The notes under the pieces were generated by a model. The model worked only from the letters and a program-made list of their open reading frames with translations, was not told where the DNA came from and searched no databases. A stretch of 64,000 nt of DNA from Halomonas sp. HL-48 (GTDB lineage Bacteria > Pseudomonadota > Gammaproteobacteria > Pseudomonadales > Halomonadaceae): contig NZ_LJZS01000002.1 in NCBI RefSeq assembly GCF_001314875.1, forward strand, positions 186,001-250,000, given 5' to 3'. Below are positions 10,258 to 18,430 of this stretch, one piece after another (positions within the stretch are counted from its first letter, which is position 1; each line of letters opens with the position of its first letter). Made by a program: the position numbers and the translations under genes.

Positions 10258-10863
10258 ATGATGCAACTCTACCTGAACGCGACGTCCCCCTACGCCCGGG
10301 TGGCGCGTATCTGCCTTTACGAGAAACAGCTGATCGAGCGCACCGAGCTGTGCTGGTGTGATCCCTGGGCGGCTGACAGTGAGCTATTGCAGGTGAACCC
10401 GCTTAGCCGCATTCCTACGCTGGTGACCGAGGAAGGCGATGTTCTCACCGAGTCGCTGTTGATCGCCCAGTATCTGGATGCCGTGGGGGAAGGGCCCTCT
10501 TTGTTGCCGGGCAACGCATTGGCGGACACTCTGGCCCTTGCCGGGCTGGGTCAGGGCTTGATGGATGCGGCGTTTAACGTGGTGATCGGCCGTAAACACG
10601 GCGGCAGCGAGGTGGATCTGACGCTGCTGGGTAGCCGTCGTTTAAAGGCGATCGAGCGCACGCTGGTCACGCTCAATGCGCACCCCAGCGTGCTGGCGGG
10701 TAAAACCGAACGCACACTGGGCGCGATTGTGGTCGCCGTGGCGCTGGCCTATATCAGCTTCAGGCTGCCGGCATTTGACTGGCCCAACCGCTTCCCGGCG
10801 CTGGATGCCTGGTACAGCGAGGTCGTCGAAAGCGAGAGCTTTGCCCTGACGACCTTCGCATAG
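10258..10863 (+). CDS. Glutathione S-transferase family protein
   Basis: Soluble GST-fold protein, 201 aa. N-terminal thioredoxin-like domain (about 1-78): LYLNATSPYARVARICLYEK, then NPLSRIPTLVTEEGDVLTES with the cis-Pro and the E-S pair that hold the glutathione gamma-glutamyl group; the rest is the all-helical domain. The catalytic residue would be Ser/Tyr near residues 8-10. Two adjacent ATGs exist (10258 and 10261); AAGGAG at 10249-10254 gives better spacing to the second. Substrate unknown. It ends 6 nt before the convergent trmB stop. Confidence 0.85.
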   Translation: MMQLYLNATSPYARVARICLYEKQLIERTELCWCDPWAADSELLQVNPLSRIPTLVTEEGDVLTESLLIAQYLDAVGEGPSLLPGNALADTLALAGLGQGLMDAAFNVVIGRKHGGSEVDLTLLGSRRLKAIERTLVTLNAHPSVLAGKTERTLGAIVVAVALAYISFRLPAFDWPNRFPALDAWYSEVVESESFALTTFA

Positions 10864-10869
10864 CGGGGG

Positions 10870-11625
10870 TTAATCGCGACGCTGGTAGATGAGATCCCAC
10901 ACGCCGTGGCCGAGTTTTTCGCCGCGGGCCTCGAACTTGGTCAGCGGGCGGAAATCGGGGCGTGGCACGTAAGGCGCCGTCGCAGCGTCGGCGGTGTTGG
11001 TATAGCCTGGCGCGGCGTCCATCACCTCGGCCATCCACGCGGCGTAGGCCTCCCAGTCGGTGGCCATGTGCAGCGTGCCGCCGGGCGTCAGGCGCGTGCG
11101 GATCAACTCCACAAAGGCGGGCTGAACGATACGCCGCTTGTGATGCTTCTTTTTCGGCCAGGGGTCGGGGAAGAACAGCTGCAGCGTGGTGAGCGACGCT
11201 TCCGGCAGGCACTGCTCGAGCACCGCCAGGGCATCCTCGCGATACACCCGCAGGTTGGTCAGGCCGCGCTTGTCGGCTTCGTCGAGCAGCTTGCCCACGC
11301 CGGGGGCGTGAACCTCGATGCCGATAAAGTCGGTATCCGGGTGGCGCTCGGCCTGTTCGATCAGCGAGTTGCCCATGCCAAAGCCAATCTCGGCGACGCG
11401 CGGTGCCTGTCGGCCAAACAGGGCGTCCAGGTCCTGGCGACCGTCGGCAATGGTGAGCCCGAAGCGCGGCCATACTTCTTCCAGGCCACGGGTCTGTGCC
11501 TGGGTGGTGCGCCCGGCGCGAATCACGTAGCTTTTGATACCCCGGCGATGGAGCGGTGCGTCGGTGCTTTCTGGGCCCGTGGAGGCCTCGGCGATGTCGG
11601 GCGCGGTGTCTTTCGTATCGGTCAT
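10870..11625 (-). CDS. trmB: tRNA (guanine-N7-)-methyltransferase
   Basis: Methylates G46 of tRNA variable loops with S-adenosylmethionine. 251 aa; a variable acidic N-terminus is followed by the Rossmann methyltransferase core with [12 protein letters not shown] (SAM motif I), [11 protein letters not shown] (motif II), and the family-specific [16 protein letters not shown]. The [20 protein letters not shown] segment is also typical. It lies 12 nt after thiG on the same strand, the standard gammaproteobacterial thiS-thiG-trmB order. Confidence 0.96.
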   Translation of the reverse strand: MTDTKDTAPDIAEASTGPESTDAPLHRRGIKSYVIRAGRTTQAQTRGLEEVWPRFGLTIADGRQDLDALFGRQAPRVAEIGFGMGNSLIEQAERHPDTDFIGIEVHAPGVGKLLDEADKRGLTNLRVYREDALAVLEQCLPEASLTTLQLFFPDPWPKKKHHKRRIVQPAFVELIRTRLTPGGTLHMATDWEAYAAWMAEVMDAAPGYTNTADAATAPYVPRPDFRPLTKFEARGEKLGHGVWDLIYQRRD

Positions 11626-11637
11626 GGTGTCTCTGTA

Positions 11638-12432
11638 TCAGCCGTTAATCCGGCCTGCAAAAGGCGAAGAAGGGTCAGCACTCTGGCGGCGCGCCATGCG
11701 CCCCGCCAGGAAGGCATCGCGGCCGGCTTCAACGGCGAGCTTCATGGCGTTGGCCATGCGCAGCGGTTCGCGGGCGTGGGCGATCGCGCTGTTGAGCAGC
11801 ACGCCATCACAGCCCAGTTCCATGGCCATGGCGGCATCCGAGGCGGTGCCAATGCCCGCATCCACCAGCACGGGCACGCGGCTTTGCTCGACGATCAGGC
11901 GCACGTTGTAGGGGTTTTGAATGCCGTGGCCTGAACCAATCAGCGAGCCCAGCGGCATGATGGCGCAGCAGCCCATGGCCTCAAGCTCGCGTGCCACAAT
12001 AGGGTCGTCGCTGGTGTAGACCATGACGTCGAAGCCGTCGGCGAGCAGCGTTTCGGCGGCCTTGAGCGTTTCGACCACGTTCGGGTAGAGCGTGGTCTCG
12101 TCACCCAGCACTTCCAGCTTGACCAGGTTGTGGCCGTCGAGCAGCTCGCGCGCCAGGCGGCAGGTGCGAACCGCATCCTTGGCGGTATAGCAGCCCGCCG
12201 TGTTGGGCAGCAGGGTATAGCGCTTGGGCGAAATCACATCCAGCAGGTTGGGCGCCTCGGCGTCCTGGCCCAGGTTGGTGCGGCGCACCGCAAAGGTGAC
12301 GATCTCGGCGCCGCTTTGCTCGATGGCGGCGCCGGTTTCGGTAAAGTCTTTGTATTTGCCGGTGCCGACCAGCAGACGCGAGCGGAAGTCGCGCCCGGCA
12401 ACGGTAAAGGGTGTATCGGTCAGTGGCGTCAT
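11638..12432 (-). CDS. thiG: Thiazole synthase ThiG
   Basis: Forms the thiazole phosphate ring of thiamine from deoxyxylulose 5-phosphate, dehydroglycine and ThiS thiocarboxylate. TIM barrel of 264 aa: [15 protein letters not shown], catalytic Lys in [26 protein letters not shown], and the phosphate-binding [20 protein letters not shown]. The ATG at 12432 is chosen because an AAGGAA lies 5 nt upstream; a longer frame to 12513 would overlap ThiS and add 27 non-family residues. The dxs gene that supplies its substrate is at 61575-63497. Confidence 0.96.
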   Translation of the reverse strand: MTPLTDTPFTVAGRDFRSRLLVGTGKYKDFTETGAAIEQSGAEIVTFAVRRTNLGQDAEAPNLLDVISPKRYTLLPNTAGCYTAKDAVRTCRLARELLDGHNLVKLEVLGDETTLYPNVVETLKAAETLLADGFDVMVYTSDDPIVARELEAMGCCAIMPLGSLIGSGHGIQNPYNVRLIVEQSRVPVLVDAGIGTASDAAMAMELGCDGVLLNSAIAHAREPLRMANAMKLAVEAGRDAFLAGRMARRQSADPSSPFAGRING

Positions 12433-12469
12433 AGCAATTCCTTGATAAAGCACAAGCGATATAGCGGGC

Positions 12470-12709
12470 CTAGCCGCCGCCGATGGCGTGGACGACCTCG
12501 ACCTGGTCGCCACTGGCTAACGGGGTGTCGGCAAGCTGGCTCTTGGGCACGATCTGCTCGTTGATTTCCACGGCGATGCGGCGTCCCCCAAGGCCGAGCT
12601 GTTCCACGAGATCAGCGGCTGTCGCCCCCGCCTCGAGTGAGTGCGGATCACCGTTGAGCGTAAGCTGTATCGACTCGTTTGAGGTAGACATAAACTGGGC
12701 GCGTTCCAT
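12470..12709 (-). CDS. thiS: Sulfur carrier protein ThiS
   Basis: Ubiquitin-like sulfur carrier whose C-terminal Gly-Gly is adenylated and thiocarboxylated. 79 aa ending in HAIGGG; body [19 protein letters not shown] and [18 protein letters not shown] is typical. An internal ATG at 12691 gives a 73-aa protein nearer the family size, so the start is uncertain; neither has a strong ribosome site. It precedes thiG by 37 nt in one operon. Confidence 0.93.
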   Translation of the reverse strand: MERAQFMSTSNESIQLTLNGDPHSLEAGATAADLVEQLGLGGRRIAVEINEQIVPKSQLADTPLASGDQVEVVHAIGGG

Positions 12710-12833
12710 GGTGTGGCAACAAAAACGTGTGGCATCTAATGCCTTCTATTGTAGCGGTTTCGCAACGCACAAGGTATGTGGCAAGGTCAAAACGCCACGC
12801 TAAAAGCCCGTCAAACCGATCAAGGAGAGTAAT

Positions 12834-13223
12834 GTGCAGCGAACAGACACGCCCTGGTGGTGTTGGGTAGCGCTTTCAGGGGCGCTGATGGTCATGCTCG
12901 GCGCCTACGCGGCCCATGGCCTGGAGGCACGCGCCAGCGCCGAATTGGTCAGCGCGGTGGAAACCGGCGTGCGCTACCAGGCCTGGCATACCCTGGCCAT
13001 GCTGGCGGTACTGGTCTGGCGAAGCAGCCGTCCACTGGCCGGGCAGCGCTGGGTACTGGCGCTATGGGCGCTGGGCATTGCCGGATTTTCGGGCTCGCTC
13101 TACCTGATGGCGTTGGCGGGCCTTAACCTTGGCATCGTGACGCCCATCGGCGGGCTGCTGCTCATAGCAGGCTGGCTGGCGCTGGGGGTAGTGGCGCTGC
13201 TATCGCAGCGCCGTCATGCGTAG
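12834..13223 (+). CDS. DUF423 family small membrane protein
   Basis: 129-aa inner-membrane protein with four hydrophobic helices, matching DUF423 (YgdD-like): [18 protein letters not shown], the central YQAWHTLAM and [12 protein letters not shown], and [13 protein letters not shown]. Function unknown. GTG start chosen because AAGGAG (12822-12827) is 6 nt upstream; an overlapping ATG at 12832 in another frame runs only 12 codons. Its 3' end overlaps the convergent copper ATPase gene by 24 nt. It is divergent from thiS across a 124-nt gap (12710-12833), where no clear element was recognised. Confidence 0.88.
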   Translation: MQRTDTPWWCWVALSGALMVMLGAYAAHGLEARASAELVSAVETGVRYQAWHTLAMLAVLVWRSSRPLAGQRWVLALWALGIAGFSGSLYLMALAGLNLGIVTPIGGLLLIAGWLALGVVALLSQRRHA

Positions 13224-15515
13224 TCGTAACGCGTTGCCAATCACGCTTACCGAAGACAGCGACATTGCGGCGGCGGCAATAATCGGCGACAACAGAATAC
13301 CGGTAAAGGGGTACAGAATCCCCGCGGCAATGGGTACGCCCGCCGCGTTGTAGGCAAAGGCAAAAAACAGATTCTGGCGAATATTGCGCATAGTGGCTTT
13401 AGAGAGCCGGTGCGCGGTGGCTATGCCGGTAAGATCGCCCCTTAATAGCGTGACCCCAGCGCTTTCTATCGCTACATCGGTGCCGGTTCCCATGGCAATG
13501 CCGACATCGGCCGTCGCGAGCGCGGGGGCGTCGTTCACGCCGTCGCCCGCCATGACCACGATACGGCCTTCATCGCGCAACCGCTGAATCACTCGGCCTT
13601 TATCTTCCGGCAGCACTTCGGCCTCAACCTCGTCAATGCCCAGCCGCCGCGCCACGGCCTCGGCAGAGGTCCTGTTATCGCCCGTCAGCATGACCACGCG
13701 AATGCCGTCGGCCTGTAGCGACTGGATGGCCTCTTCGGTGGTCTCCTTCACAGGATCGGCGATGGCTAGAAGTCCCGCTAATCGCCCGTCGACACTGGCA
13801 AAAATGACTGTGGCACCGTCGCCTCGCAATTGATCGGCATGGGCGTCCTGAGAGCGGGTGTCAACGCCTTCGCTCTCCATCAACAACCGGTTGCCAAGAG
13901 CCACCCGCTTGCCATCAACCTGGCCGATCACGCCCTTGCCGTTGGGGGCTTCGAAGTCTGATGCTTCGGCTAATTTAACCTCTGCCTGCTTGGCCTTCTC
14001 AACGATCGCATGGGCGAGAGGGTGTTCGCTGCCGCGCTCAAGGCTAGCTGCCAGGCGCAGCAGCTCTGCTTCAGCGATGCTTTCGGTGGTCACCAGTTCG
14101 GTTACCCGCGGCTTGCCTTCGGTTAGCGTGCCGGTTTTGTCGACGACGACGGTGTCGACCTTTTCCAAGCGCTCCAATGCTTCGGCGTCGCGAATCAACA
14201 CGCCTAACTGGGCACCGCGTCCCACGCCCACCATAATCGACATGGGGGTGGCGAGCCCCAGCGCACAGGGGCAGGCAATAATTAGAACGCTAACCGCCGC
14301 AATGAGCCCGAATGCCATCGGCGGTGCTGGACCCCACACCGACCAGGCAATGAAAGCCACTATGGCAATGAGAATAACGACAGGCACAAAGACACCAGCG
14401 ACTTTGTCGGCAAGCCCTTGAATAGGGGCGCGACTGCGCTGTGCGCTGGCGACCATTTGCACAATTTGCGACAGCATGGTGTCGCGGCCGACCTTGTCGG
14501 CGCGCATGACAAAGGATCCCTGGCCGTTGATGCTGCCGCCAATAACGCTATCGCCTGCTGCTTTTTTCACCGCCAGCGGCTCGCCGGTGACCATGGATTC
14601 ATCGATATTCGAGCGGCCTTCCAGCACTTCGCCGTCCAAGGGCACTTTGTCACCCGGGCGCACCCGCAGCCGGTCCCCCACCTGAACGTTGTCGAGAGAC
14701 ACATCCTCTTCATTGCCCTGCTCGTCTAACCGGCGTGCGGTAGCGGGGGCCAGGTCGAGTAAGGCACGGATTGCCCCAGAGGTTTTTTCGCGAGCGCGTA
14801 GCTCCAATACTTGCCCAAGCAATACCAGAACGACGATGACCGCCGCCGCCTCAAAATAAACCGCGACCGAACCGTCGGCTTGGCGAAAGGTATCGGGGAA
14901 AATGCCGGGGGCAAGGGTAGCCAGCAAACTGTAGATCAGTGCGGCCCCGGTGCCGATGGCGATCAGTGTGAACATGTTGAGACTGCGCCGCACAATAGAA
15001 CGCCATCCGCGCACAAAGAACGGCCAACCTGCCCAGCCAACCACCGGTGTTGCCAGTACCAGTTGAACCCAGTTGGAGGTTTGCTGGGAAATGAGGTGGC
15101 TAAGCCCAATCAGGTGGCCGCCCATTTCCAGCACAAGCACGGGTAGGGCGAGCGCCAGCCCAATCCAGAAACGCCGGGTCATGTCCTTGAGTTCTTCCGA
15201 CGGTCCGTCGTCGGCAGACACGGTCTCGGGTTCCAGTGCCATGCCGCAAATGGGGCAGTCGCCAGGTCCTTGCTGACGAATTTCTGGGTGCATCGGGCAG
15301 GTATACATAGTGCCCGGCGGTGCAGGCGCTGCCGAGGGTGCGCGTTCGCTTAGGTACGCCTCAGGTTCGGCAACAAACTTTTCCTGGCATTTTTGTGAGC
15401 AGAAGTACCAGGTTTTGCCCTGATGACTAGCGCGGTGGTGGGTCGTATGGGGATCCACCTCCATGCCGCAAACCGGATCTTTTACCTTGTTATCGGTGTA
15501 GGCATCAGACATCAC
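13200..15515 (-). CDS. copA: Copper-exporting P1B-type ATPase
   Basis: Inner-membrane Cu(I) export pump, 771 aa. The N-terminus lacks a classical CxxC HMA domain; instead there is a YHS domain (about 12-50, [10 protein letters not shown] and [12 protein letters not shown]) and a heavy-metal-binding repeat (about 69-97, CPMHPEI and [10 protein letters not shown]). The core has the TM copper motif [10 protein letters not shown], phosphorylated Asp in [12 protein letters not shown] in SEHPLAHAI, and the hinge [13 protein letters not shown]. The start overlaps the upstream four-helix gene by 11 nt, so translation is coupled; the shared promoter lies at 16016-16076. The YHS plus CPMHPE arrangement is the group often called CopB/CopA2-like, but with the CPC motif typical of Cu(I). 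Confidence 0.94.
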   Translation of the reverse strand: MMSDAYTDNKVKDPVCGMEVDPHTTHHRASHQGKTWYFCSQKCQEKFVAEPEAYLSERAPSAAPAPPGTMYTCPMHPEIRQQGPGDCPICGMALEPETVSADDGPSEELKDMTRRFWIGLALALPVLVLEMGGHLIGLSHLISQQTSNWVQLVLATPVVGWAGWPFFVRGWRSIVRRSLNMFTLIAIGTGAALIYSLLATLAPGIFPDTFRQADGSVAVYFEAAAVIVVLVLLGQVLELRAREKTSGAIRALLDLAPATARRLDEQGNEEDVSLDNVQVGDRLRVRPGDKVPLDGEVLEGRSNIDESMVTGEPLAVKKAAGDSVIGGSINGQGSFVMRADKVGRDTMLSQIVQMVASAQRSRAPIQGLADKVAGVFVPVVILIAIVAFIAWSVWGPAPPMAFGLIAAVSVLIIACPCALGLATPMSIMVGVGRGAQLGVLIRDAEALERLEKVDTVVVDKTGTLTEGKPRVTELVTTESIAEAELLRLAASLERGSEHPLAHAIVEKAKQAEVKLAEASDFEAPNGKGVIGQVDGKRVALGNRLLMESEGVDTRSQDAHADQLRGDGATVIFASVDGRLAGLLAIADPVKETTEEAIQSLQADGIRVVMLTGDNRTSAEAVARRLGIDEVEAEVLPEDKGRVIQRLRDEGRIVVMAGDGVNDAPALATADVGIAMGTGTDVAIESAGVTLLRGDLTGIATAHRLSKATMRNIRQNLFFAFAYNAAGVPIAAGILYPFTGILLSPIIAAAAMSLSSVSVIGNALRLRMTALR

Positions 15516-15963
15516 TCATTCTCCCCGTTTGGCGAGAGAGCCGCATGGCTTCGTGCTCTTCCAGCGCCAACAGTGCGTCTACCAGTTCTTTGGCCTCAGG
15601 GATTTCCGCTTTACCGGCTAGTATCCGATATAGGCTGATGGTTTGTTCATGTAGATCAAATACTTCACGGCAAATTTCATCAAAACTAAGCGTTGCATAG
15701 GGAGCGTCGCAGGTGCGGTGCGTTTTGATGGGCTGATGCTCTAGATAATCATAAACATAAGTTTTCAATGCCTTTGTGTCAGCACGTTCCTCAAAGCCCG
15801 CGACCACGCGCTGCATCTCGGCTTCGTGGGAAGCAAGGTAATTGAGCAGCATGCGGGCGCGCTCTTCTTCGTGTTCGTTGGCACAATGGGCAAGGCAGTC
15901 AGCAAGATGTTGGTGTAGCTGGCGCGTCCAGTCGATCAACTCGCCAAAGGTTTTAATGTCCAT
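15505..15963 (-). CDS. Uncharacterised four-helix (ferritin-like?) protein coupled to the copper ATPase
   Basis: 152 aa, no signal peptide, predicted all helical. Charged, His/Glu-rich helices include [31 protein letters not shown] and [16 protein letters not shown]; the repeated E..H/HE pairs look like a ferritin- or hemerythrin-like metal bundle, but no established family was recognised. Its 3' end overlaps the start of copA by 11 nt and it is first in that operon, right behind a promoter with the copper-type direct repeat. A cytoplasmic copper or redox accessory role is inferred. Confidence 0.75.
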   Translation of the reverse strand: MDIKTFGELIDWTRQLHQHLADCLAHCANEHEEERARMLLNYLASHEAEMQRVVAGFEERADTKALKTYVYDYLEHQPIKTHRTCDAPYATLSFDEICREVFDLHEQTISLYRILAGKAEIPEAKELVDALLALEEHEAMRLSRQTGRMSDV

Positions 15964-16015
15964 GTATTAGCTCCTATGCCGCCCAGTCAGGAATTAGTCA
16001 GGTCTCATTGTTTAG

Positions 16016-16045
16016 CTTGTAAGACTCACCTGAACGCAACCTGAA
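16016..16045 (-). promoter_or_regulatory. Candidate CopR-type direct repeat and -10 of the copper ATPase operon
   Basis: On the minus strand TTCAGG (16045-16040), 5 nt, TTCAGG (16034-16029), 7 nt, then TACAAG (16021-16016) as -10. An 11-bp repeat period in the -35 region is the usual layout for OmpR/PhoB-type response regulators. The same repeat occurs before the cupredoxin-copRS operon at 29555-29571, so CopR (28330-28995) is the likely activator. Confidence 0.6.
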
Positions 16046-16062
16046 TATCACCCGATGAAAAC

Positions 16063-16076
16063 ATGACCTCGATCAA
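16063..16076. promoter_or_regulatory. FNR/Anr-like box (imperfect) of the copper ATPase operon
   Basis: TTGAT-CGAG-GTCAT on the minus strand: a perfect left half and three of five bases on the right. Its centre is about 60 nt before the predicted start of transcription, a classical class I position, and it is exactly as far from the -10 as the perfect box at 29587-29600. Confidence 0.4.
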
Positions 16077-16098
16077 GCGTTATGCGAATAGGATGGGC

Positions 16099-16854
16099 TC
16101 ACCCGATCAGCATGCGCAGCGGCATCCACAGGCCCATGGCCATCATGACCAGATTTTCGGTCAGCGACACAAAGCCCAACGGGACGTTGCTGTTGCCGCC
16201 CACGCAGGCGCACTTGAGCTCGCGCTTGTCGATGTAGACCGCCTTGAACACCGATATCGCCCCGACGGTGCCGACAAACAGCGCGAGCGGCGCGGCCAGC
16301 CAGATCAGTGTGCCCGCCAGCATCAGCAGACCCGCCAGCGTTTCGGCGTAGGGGTATACGTAGCTGTAGGGCACATAGCGCTGGGCGAGCAGGTCATAGT
16401 TGAGAAACATGCTGCTGAAGCTTTCCACGTCCTGCAGCTTTTGCAGGCCTAGTAGCACCATGGCTGTGGCGACGGCGTACTCCGGCATGCGTGCGGTCAG
16501 TAACGCGCCCTCGGCGGCCCAACTGATGGCCAGACCGATGCACAGCGCGGTGGCAAAGATGGCCAGCACCGGGCGATAGGTGGTCGCTTTGGCGTTAGGG
16601 ACGCTCATCCCCAGATGCGCTCGCAGCTCCTCGTAGCCGCCGATACGTTCGTCACCCAGGTACACCTGAGGCGTTGTATCGACGTTTTCCCGCTGTTTGA
16701 AGGCGTCAATTTCTTCCCGCGAGGTCAGGGTGTTGTCGTCGACGTCAAAGCCCTTGCGCTTGAGCAGGTCAACGGTTTTCAAGCCGAACGGGCACAGGTG
16801 CTCCGCCGTTTTCATGCGGTATACCCGGGCAGTGGTGTGCGGGGTCGATGCCAT
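16099..16854 (-). CDS. Glutaredoxin-MauE fusion membrane protein
   Basis: 251 aa. The N-terminal domain (about 1-80) is glutaredoxin-like with a single active-site Cys in HLCPFGLK, VDTTPQVYLGDERIGGYEEL at the glutathione site. The C-terminal half is a MauE/DoxX-type four-helix membrane domain with VLLGLQKLQDVESFSSMFLN and a pair of cysteines in ELKCACVGG facing the end of the third helix. MauE proteins support disulfide formation in other systems; a thiol-redox or metal-detoxification role in this island is inferred. ATG 16854 has AAGGAGG 7 nt upstream and is preferred over 16884. Confidence 0.87.
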   Translation of the reverse strand: MASTPHTTARVYRMKTAEHLCPFGLKTVDLLKRKGFDVDDNTLTSREEIDAFKQRENVDTTPQVYLGDERIGGYEELRAHLGMSVPNAKATTYRPVLAIFATALCIGLAISWAAEGALLTARMPEYAVATAMVLLGLQKLQDVESFSSMFLNYDLLAQRYVPYSYVYPYAETLAGLLMLAGTLIWLAAPLALFVGTVGAISVFKAVYIDKRELKCACVGGNSNVPLGFVSLTENLVMMAMGLWMPLRMLIG

Positions 16855-16895
16855 GGTCAGCCTCCTTGTTGCGAACCGGCACAATACCTAATACT

Positions 16896-16926
16896 AGCCT
16901 AGAACCCGGTGTTGCCCTTAGGTCAA
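16896..16926 (-). promoter_or_regulatory. Possible MerR-type promoter (19-bp spacer)
   Basis: On the minus strand TTGACC (16926-16921) and TAGGCT (16901-16896) are separated by 19 bp, longer than for a normal sigma-70 promoter and usual for MerR-family activation. The dyad between them is weak. It overlaps the end of dmeF and would give the glutaredoxin-MauE gene its own transcript. Confidence 0.35.
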
Positions 16927-17837
16927 GTCGTTGGACAAGACTGCGGCTCAATGGTGATGTGAACCAGAGAGCTGCAGCGAGCTTGAATTCGCTGTTTGTA
17001 GGTAGCGGGTGATTCAGGGCTGTGCGCTACCAAGGAGACAATGGCAGCATGCAAGTTGGGGCCAATCGACCAGATATGCAGGTCGCTGATGCGTGTGTCG
17101 TCGATCTCAATGGCTTGGCGAACCTCCGCTTCCAGCTCACTGCGCTGTTGATCCAGCAACACCTGGGATGTGTCTTTTATTAGCTGCCACGCCCAGCGTG
17201 TGATGAGTATCGCGCCTACGATGCCCATGGCGGGATCCAGCCACTGCCAGCCTGCGTACTTACCTGCCAGCAGTGCGGCAATCGCCAGTAGCGATGTCAG
17301 CGCATCGGCCAGCACATGTAAGTAGGCGGACCGACGGTTGTGGTCGTGGTGTTCATGTGTATGGCCATGGTCATGTCCATGATCGCTGCCAAGTATCCAG
17401 GCCGAAATGCCGTTGACCAAGAGGCCGATAATCGCCACAAAAATGGCCCCGTTAAAGGAAATCGCTACGGGATTAATAAAGTGATCAATGCTCTCGATAA
17501 CCATATAAAGCGCAAATACGGCCAGGAGAATTGCGCCTGTAAAGCCGCCCAGCGCATTCACCTTGCCAGTGCCGAAAGAGAAATTTTTATTGCCCGCGTT
17601 GCGCCGTGCATAGCGGTAAGCAAAAACGGCGATGCCCAACGCTACCGCGTGAGAGCCCATATGTAGCCCATCGGCAAGCAGGGCCATGGAACCGTAAACG
17701 ATGCCCGCCAGGATTTCCCATACCATCATGGTCAGCGTCAGGCCTACGACGATAAGCGTGCGTGATTCGCCGGGCTGTTTTTCATCCTGGCCGAACACGT
17801 GGTCATGCTGCCATGCTTCAAGACGGCGTGGGTGCAT
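16923..17837 (-). CDS. dmeF: Cation diffusion facilitator, DmeF-type Co/Ni/Zn efflux
   Basis: 304-aa inner-membrane CDF antiporter exporting divalent cations. N-terminal HDHVFGQ motif is characteristic of DmeF-like members. Six helices; the transport-site H/D residues are in ALLADGLHMGSHAVALG (helix 2) and AYLHVLADALTSLLAIAALL (helix 5), and a His-rich loop with HGHDHGHTHEHHDHN lies between. The C-terminal cytoplasmic domain (SDLHIWSIGPNLHAAIVSL) is the metallochaperone-like fold. AGAGGGA serves as ribosome site. No RcnR/DmeR regulator gene accompanies it here. Confidence 0.9.
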   Translation of the reverse strand: MHPRRLEAWQHDHVFGQDEKQPGESRTLIVVGLTLTMMVWEILAGIVYGSMALLADGLHMGSHAVALGIAVFAYRYARRNAGNKNFSFGTGKVNALGGFTGAILLAVFALYMVIESIDHFINPVAISFNGAIFVAIIGLLVNGISAWILGSDHGHDHGHTHEHHDHNRRSAYLHVLADALTSLLAIAALLAGKYAGWQWLDPAMGIVGAILITRWAWQLIKDTSQVLLDQQRSELEAEVRQAIEIDDTRISDLHIWSIGPNLHAAIVSLVAHSPESPATYKQRIQARCSSLVHITIEPQSCPTT

Positions 17838-17892
17838 TGGGCGTCCCTCTTTGCGGTGTCGTTATACTGCGTCAGGCATGCATGCGTGCACC

Positions 17893-17913
17893 GCCTAGCC
17901 GGGGATGCTAGGC
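17893..17913. promoter_or_regulatory. Perfect dyad upstream of dmeF
   Basis: GCCTAGC and GCTAGGC arms (7 bp) flank a 7-nt spacer, about 40 nt upstream of a TATAAC -10 (17866-17861, minus) that lacks a good -35. This layout suits an activator site for dmeF. It also lies about 80 nt before the divergent + strand gene at 17990. Confidence 0.4.
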
Positions 17914-17989
17914 TTTCTGCCGTGCTATTGCCAGCGATGGCGGTGGTGGTCAATGCGCCTAAGGATGCGCGCTGTTTTTCGTTTTAACG

Positions 17990-18376
17990 GTGGTGGCTTT
18001 TATGCTCTGTCATGTACGACATCGCCTTGGTTGCCTGGTATTACTGCTACTTGTAATTCAGGGGCTGGTCGTGTCTGGCGTGGGGGAAACGCTGGCCCAT
18101 GGGCTGGAAACCGCCGCTGAAGCTAGCCATACGCACGGTGCTACTAGTCACCAATCCAGCAGCCACCATACAGAGGGGCGCGAGCAGTCAGCAGAGTACA
18201 GCCCTCTGCATTTTGACGGCGGTAGCCACTTCCATGAATCGGCAGATCGCCTGGCCATGAGCACGTTGCCCGAGCCGATACTTGCCGACTCCCTTCAGTT
18301 AGGCGAGCGGGGTGGCTCCCCGTTGCGCCGTATGTTCCGCCTGGAACGGCCTCCACGTTTATCAATCGCGGTATGA
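17990..18376 (+). CDS. Exported His-rich small protein (CzcI-like?)
   Basis: 128 aa, GTG start (an in-frame ATG at 18002 is an alternative; no clear ribosome site for either). A hydrophobic signal sequence (about 10-35, CLVLLLLVIQGLVVSG) is followed by a His/Ser-rich stretch (SHTHGATSHQSSSHHTEG) and a C-terminal LERPPR motif that recalls the CzcI-type leader proteins of metal efflux clusters. Probably periplasmic and metal-binding; no firm family. It opens a + strand unit with the HupE-like gene and the anchored beta-domain gene, divergent from dmeF. Confidence 0.65.
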   Translation: MVAFMLCHVRHRLGCLVLLLLVIQGLVVSGVGETLAHGLETAAEASHTHGATSHQSSSHHTEGREQSAEYSPLHFDGGSHFHESADRLAMSTLPEPILADSLQLGERGGSPLRRMFRLERPPRLSIAV

Positions 18377-18382
18377 CACACC

Positions 18383-18401
18383 GGTTGTCCGCCGGACAAC
18401 C
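18383..18401. repeat. Intercistronic palindrome before the HupE-like gene
   Basis: GGTTGTCC-GCC-GGACAACC, perfect 8-bp arms with a 3-nt loop, in the 54-nt gap after the His-rich gene. No T run follows, so it is more likely an operator, mRNA-processing or stability hairpin than a terminator. Confidence 0.45.
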
Positions 18402-18430
18402 ATGATTGATCAAAAATATGTGGAGGTTAT

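Noticed and set aside
10906..11934. 342-codon + strand frame across trmB and thiG
   Set aside because: Antisense to two well-recognised genes, low-complexity composition, no ribosome site.
12832..12870. ATG at 12832 as start of the DUF423 gene
   Set aside because: Its frame stops after 12 codons; the overlapping GTG at 12834 has the proper frame and spacing from AAGGAG.
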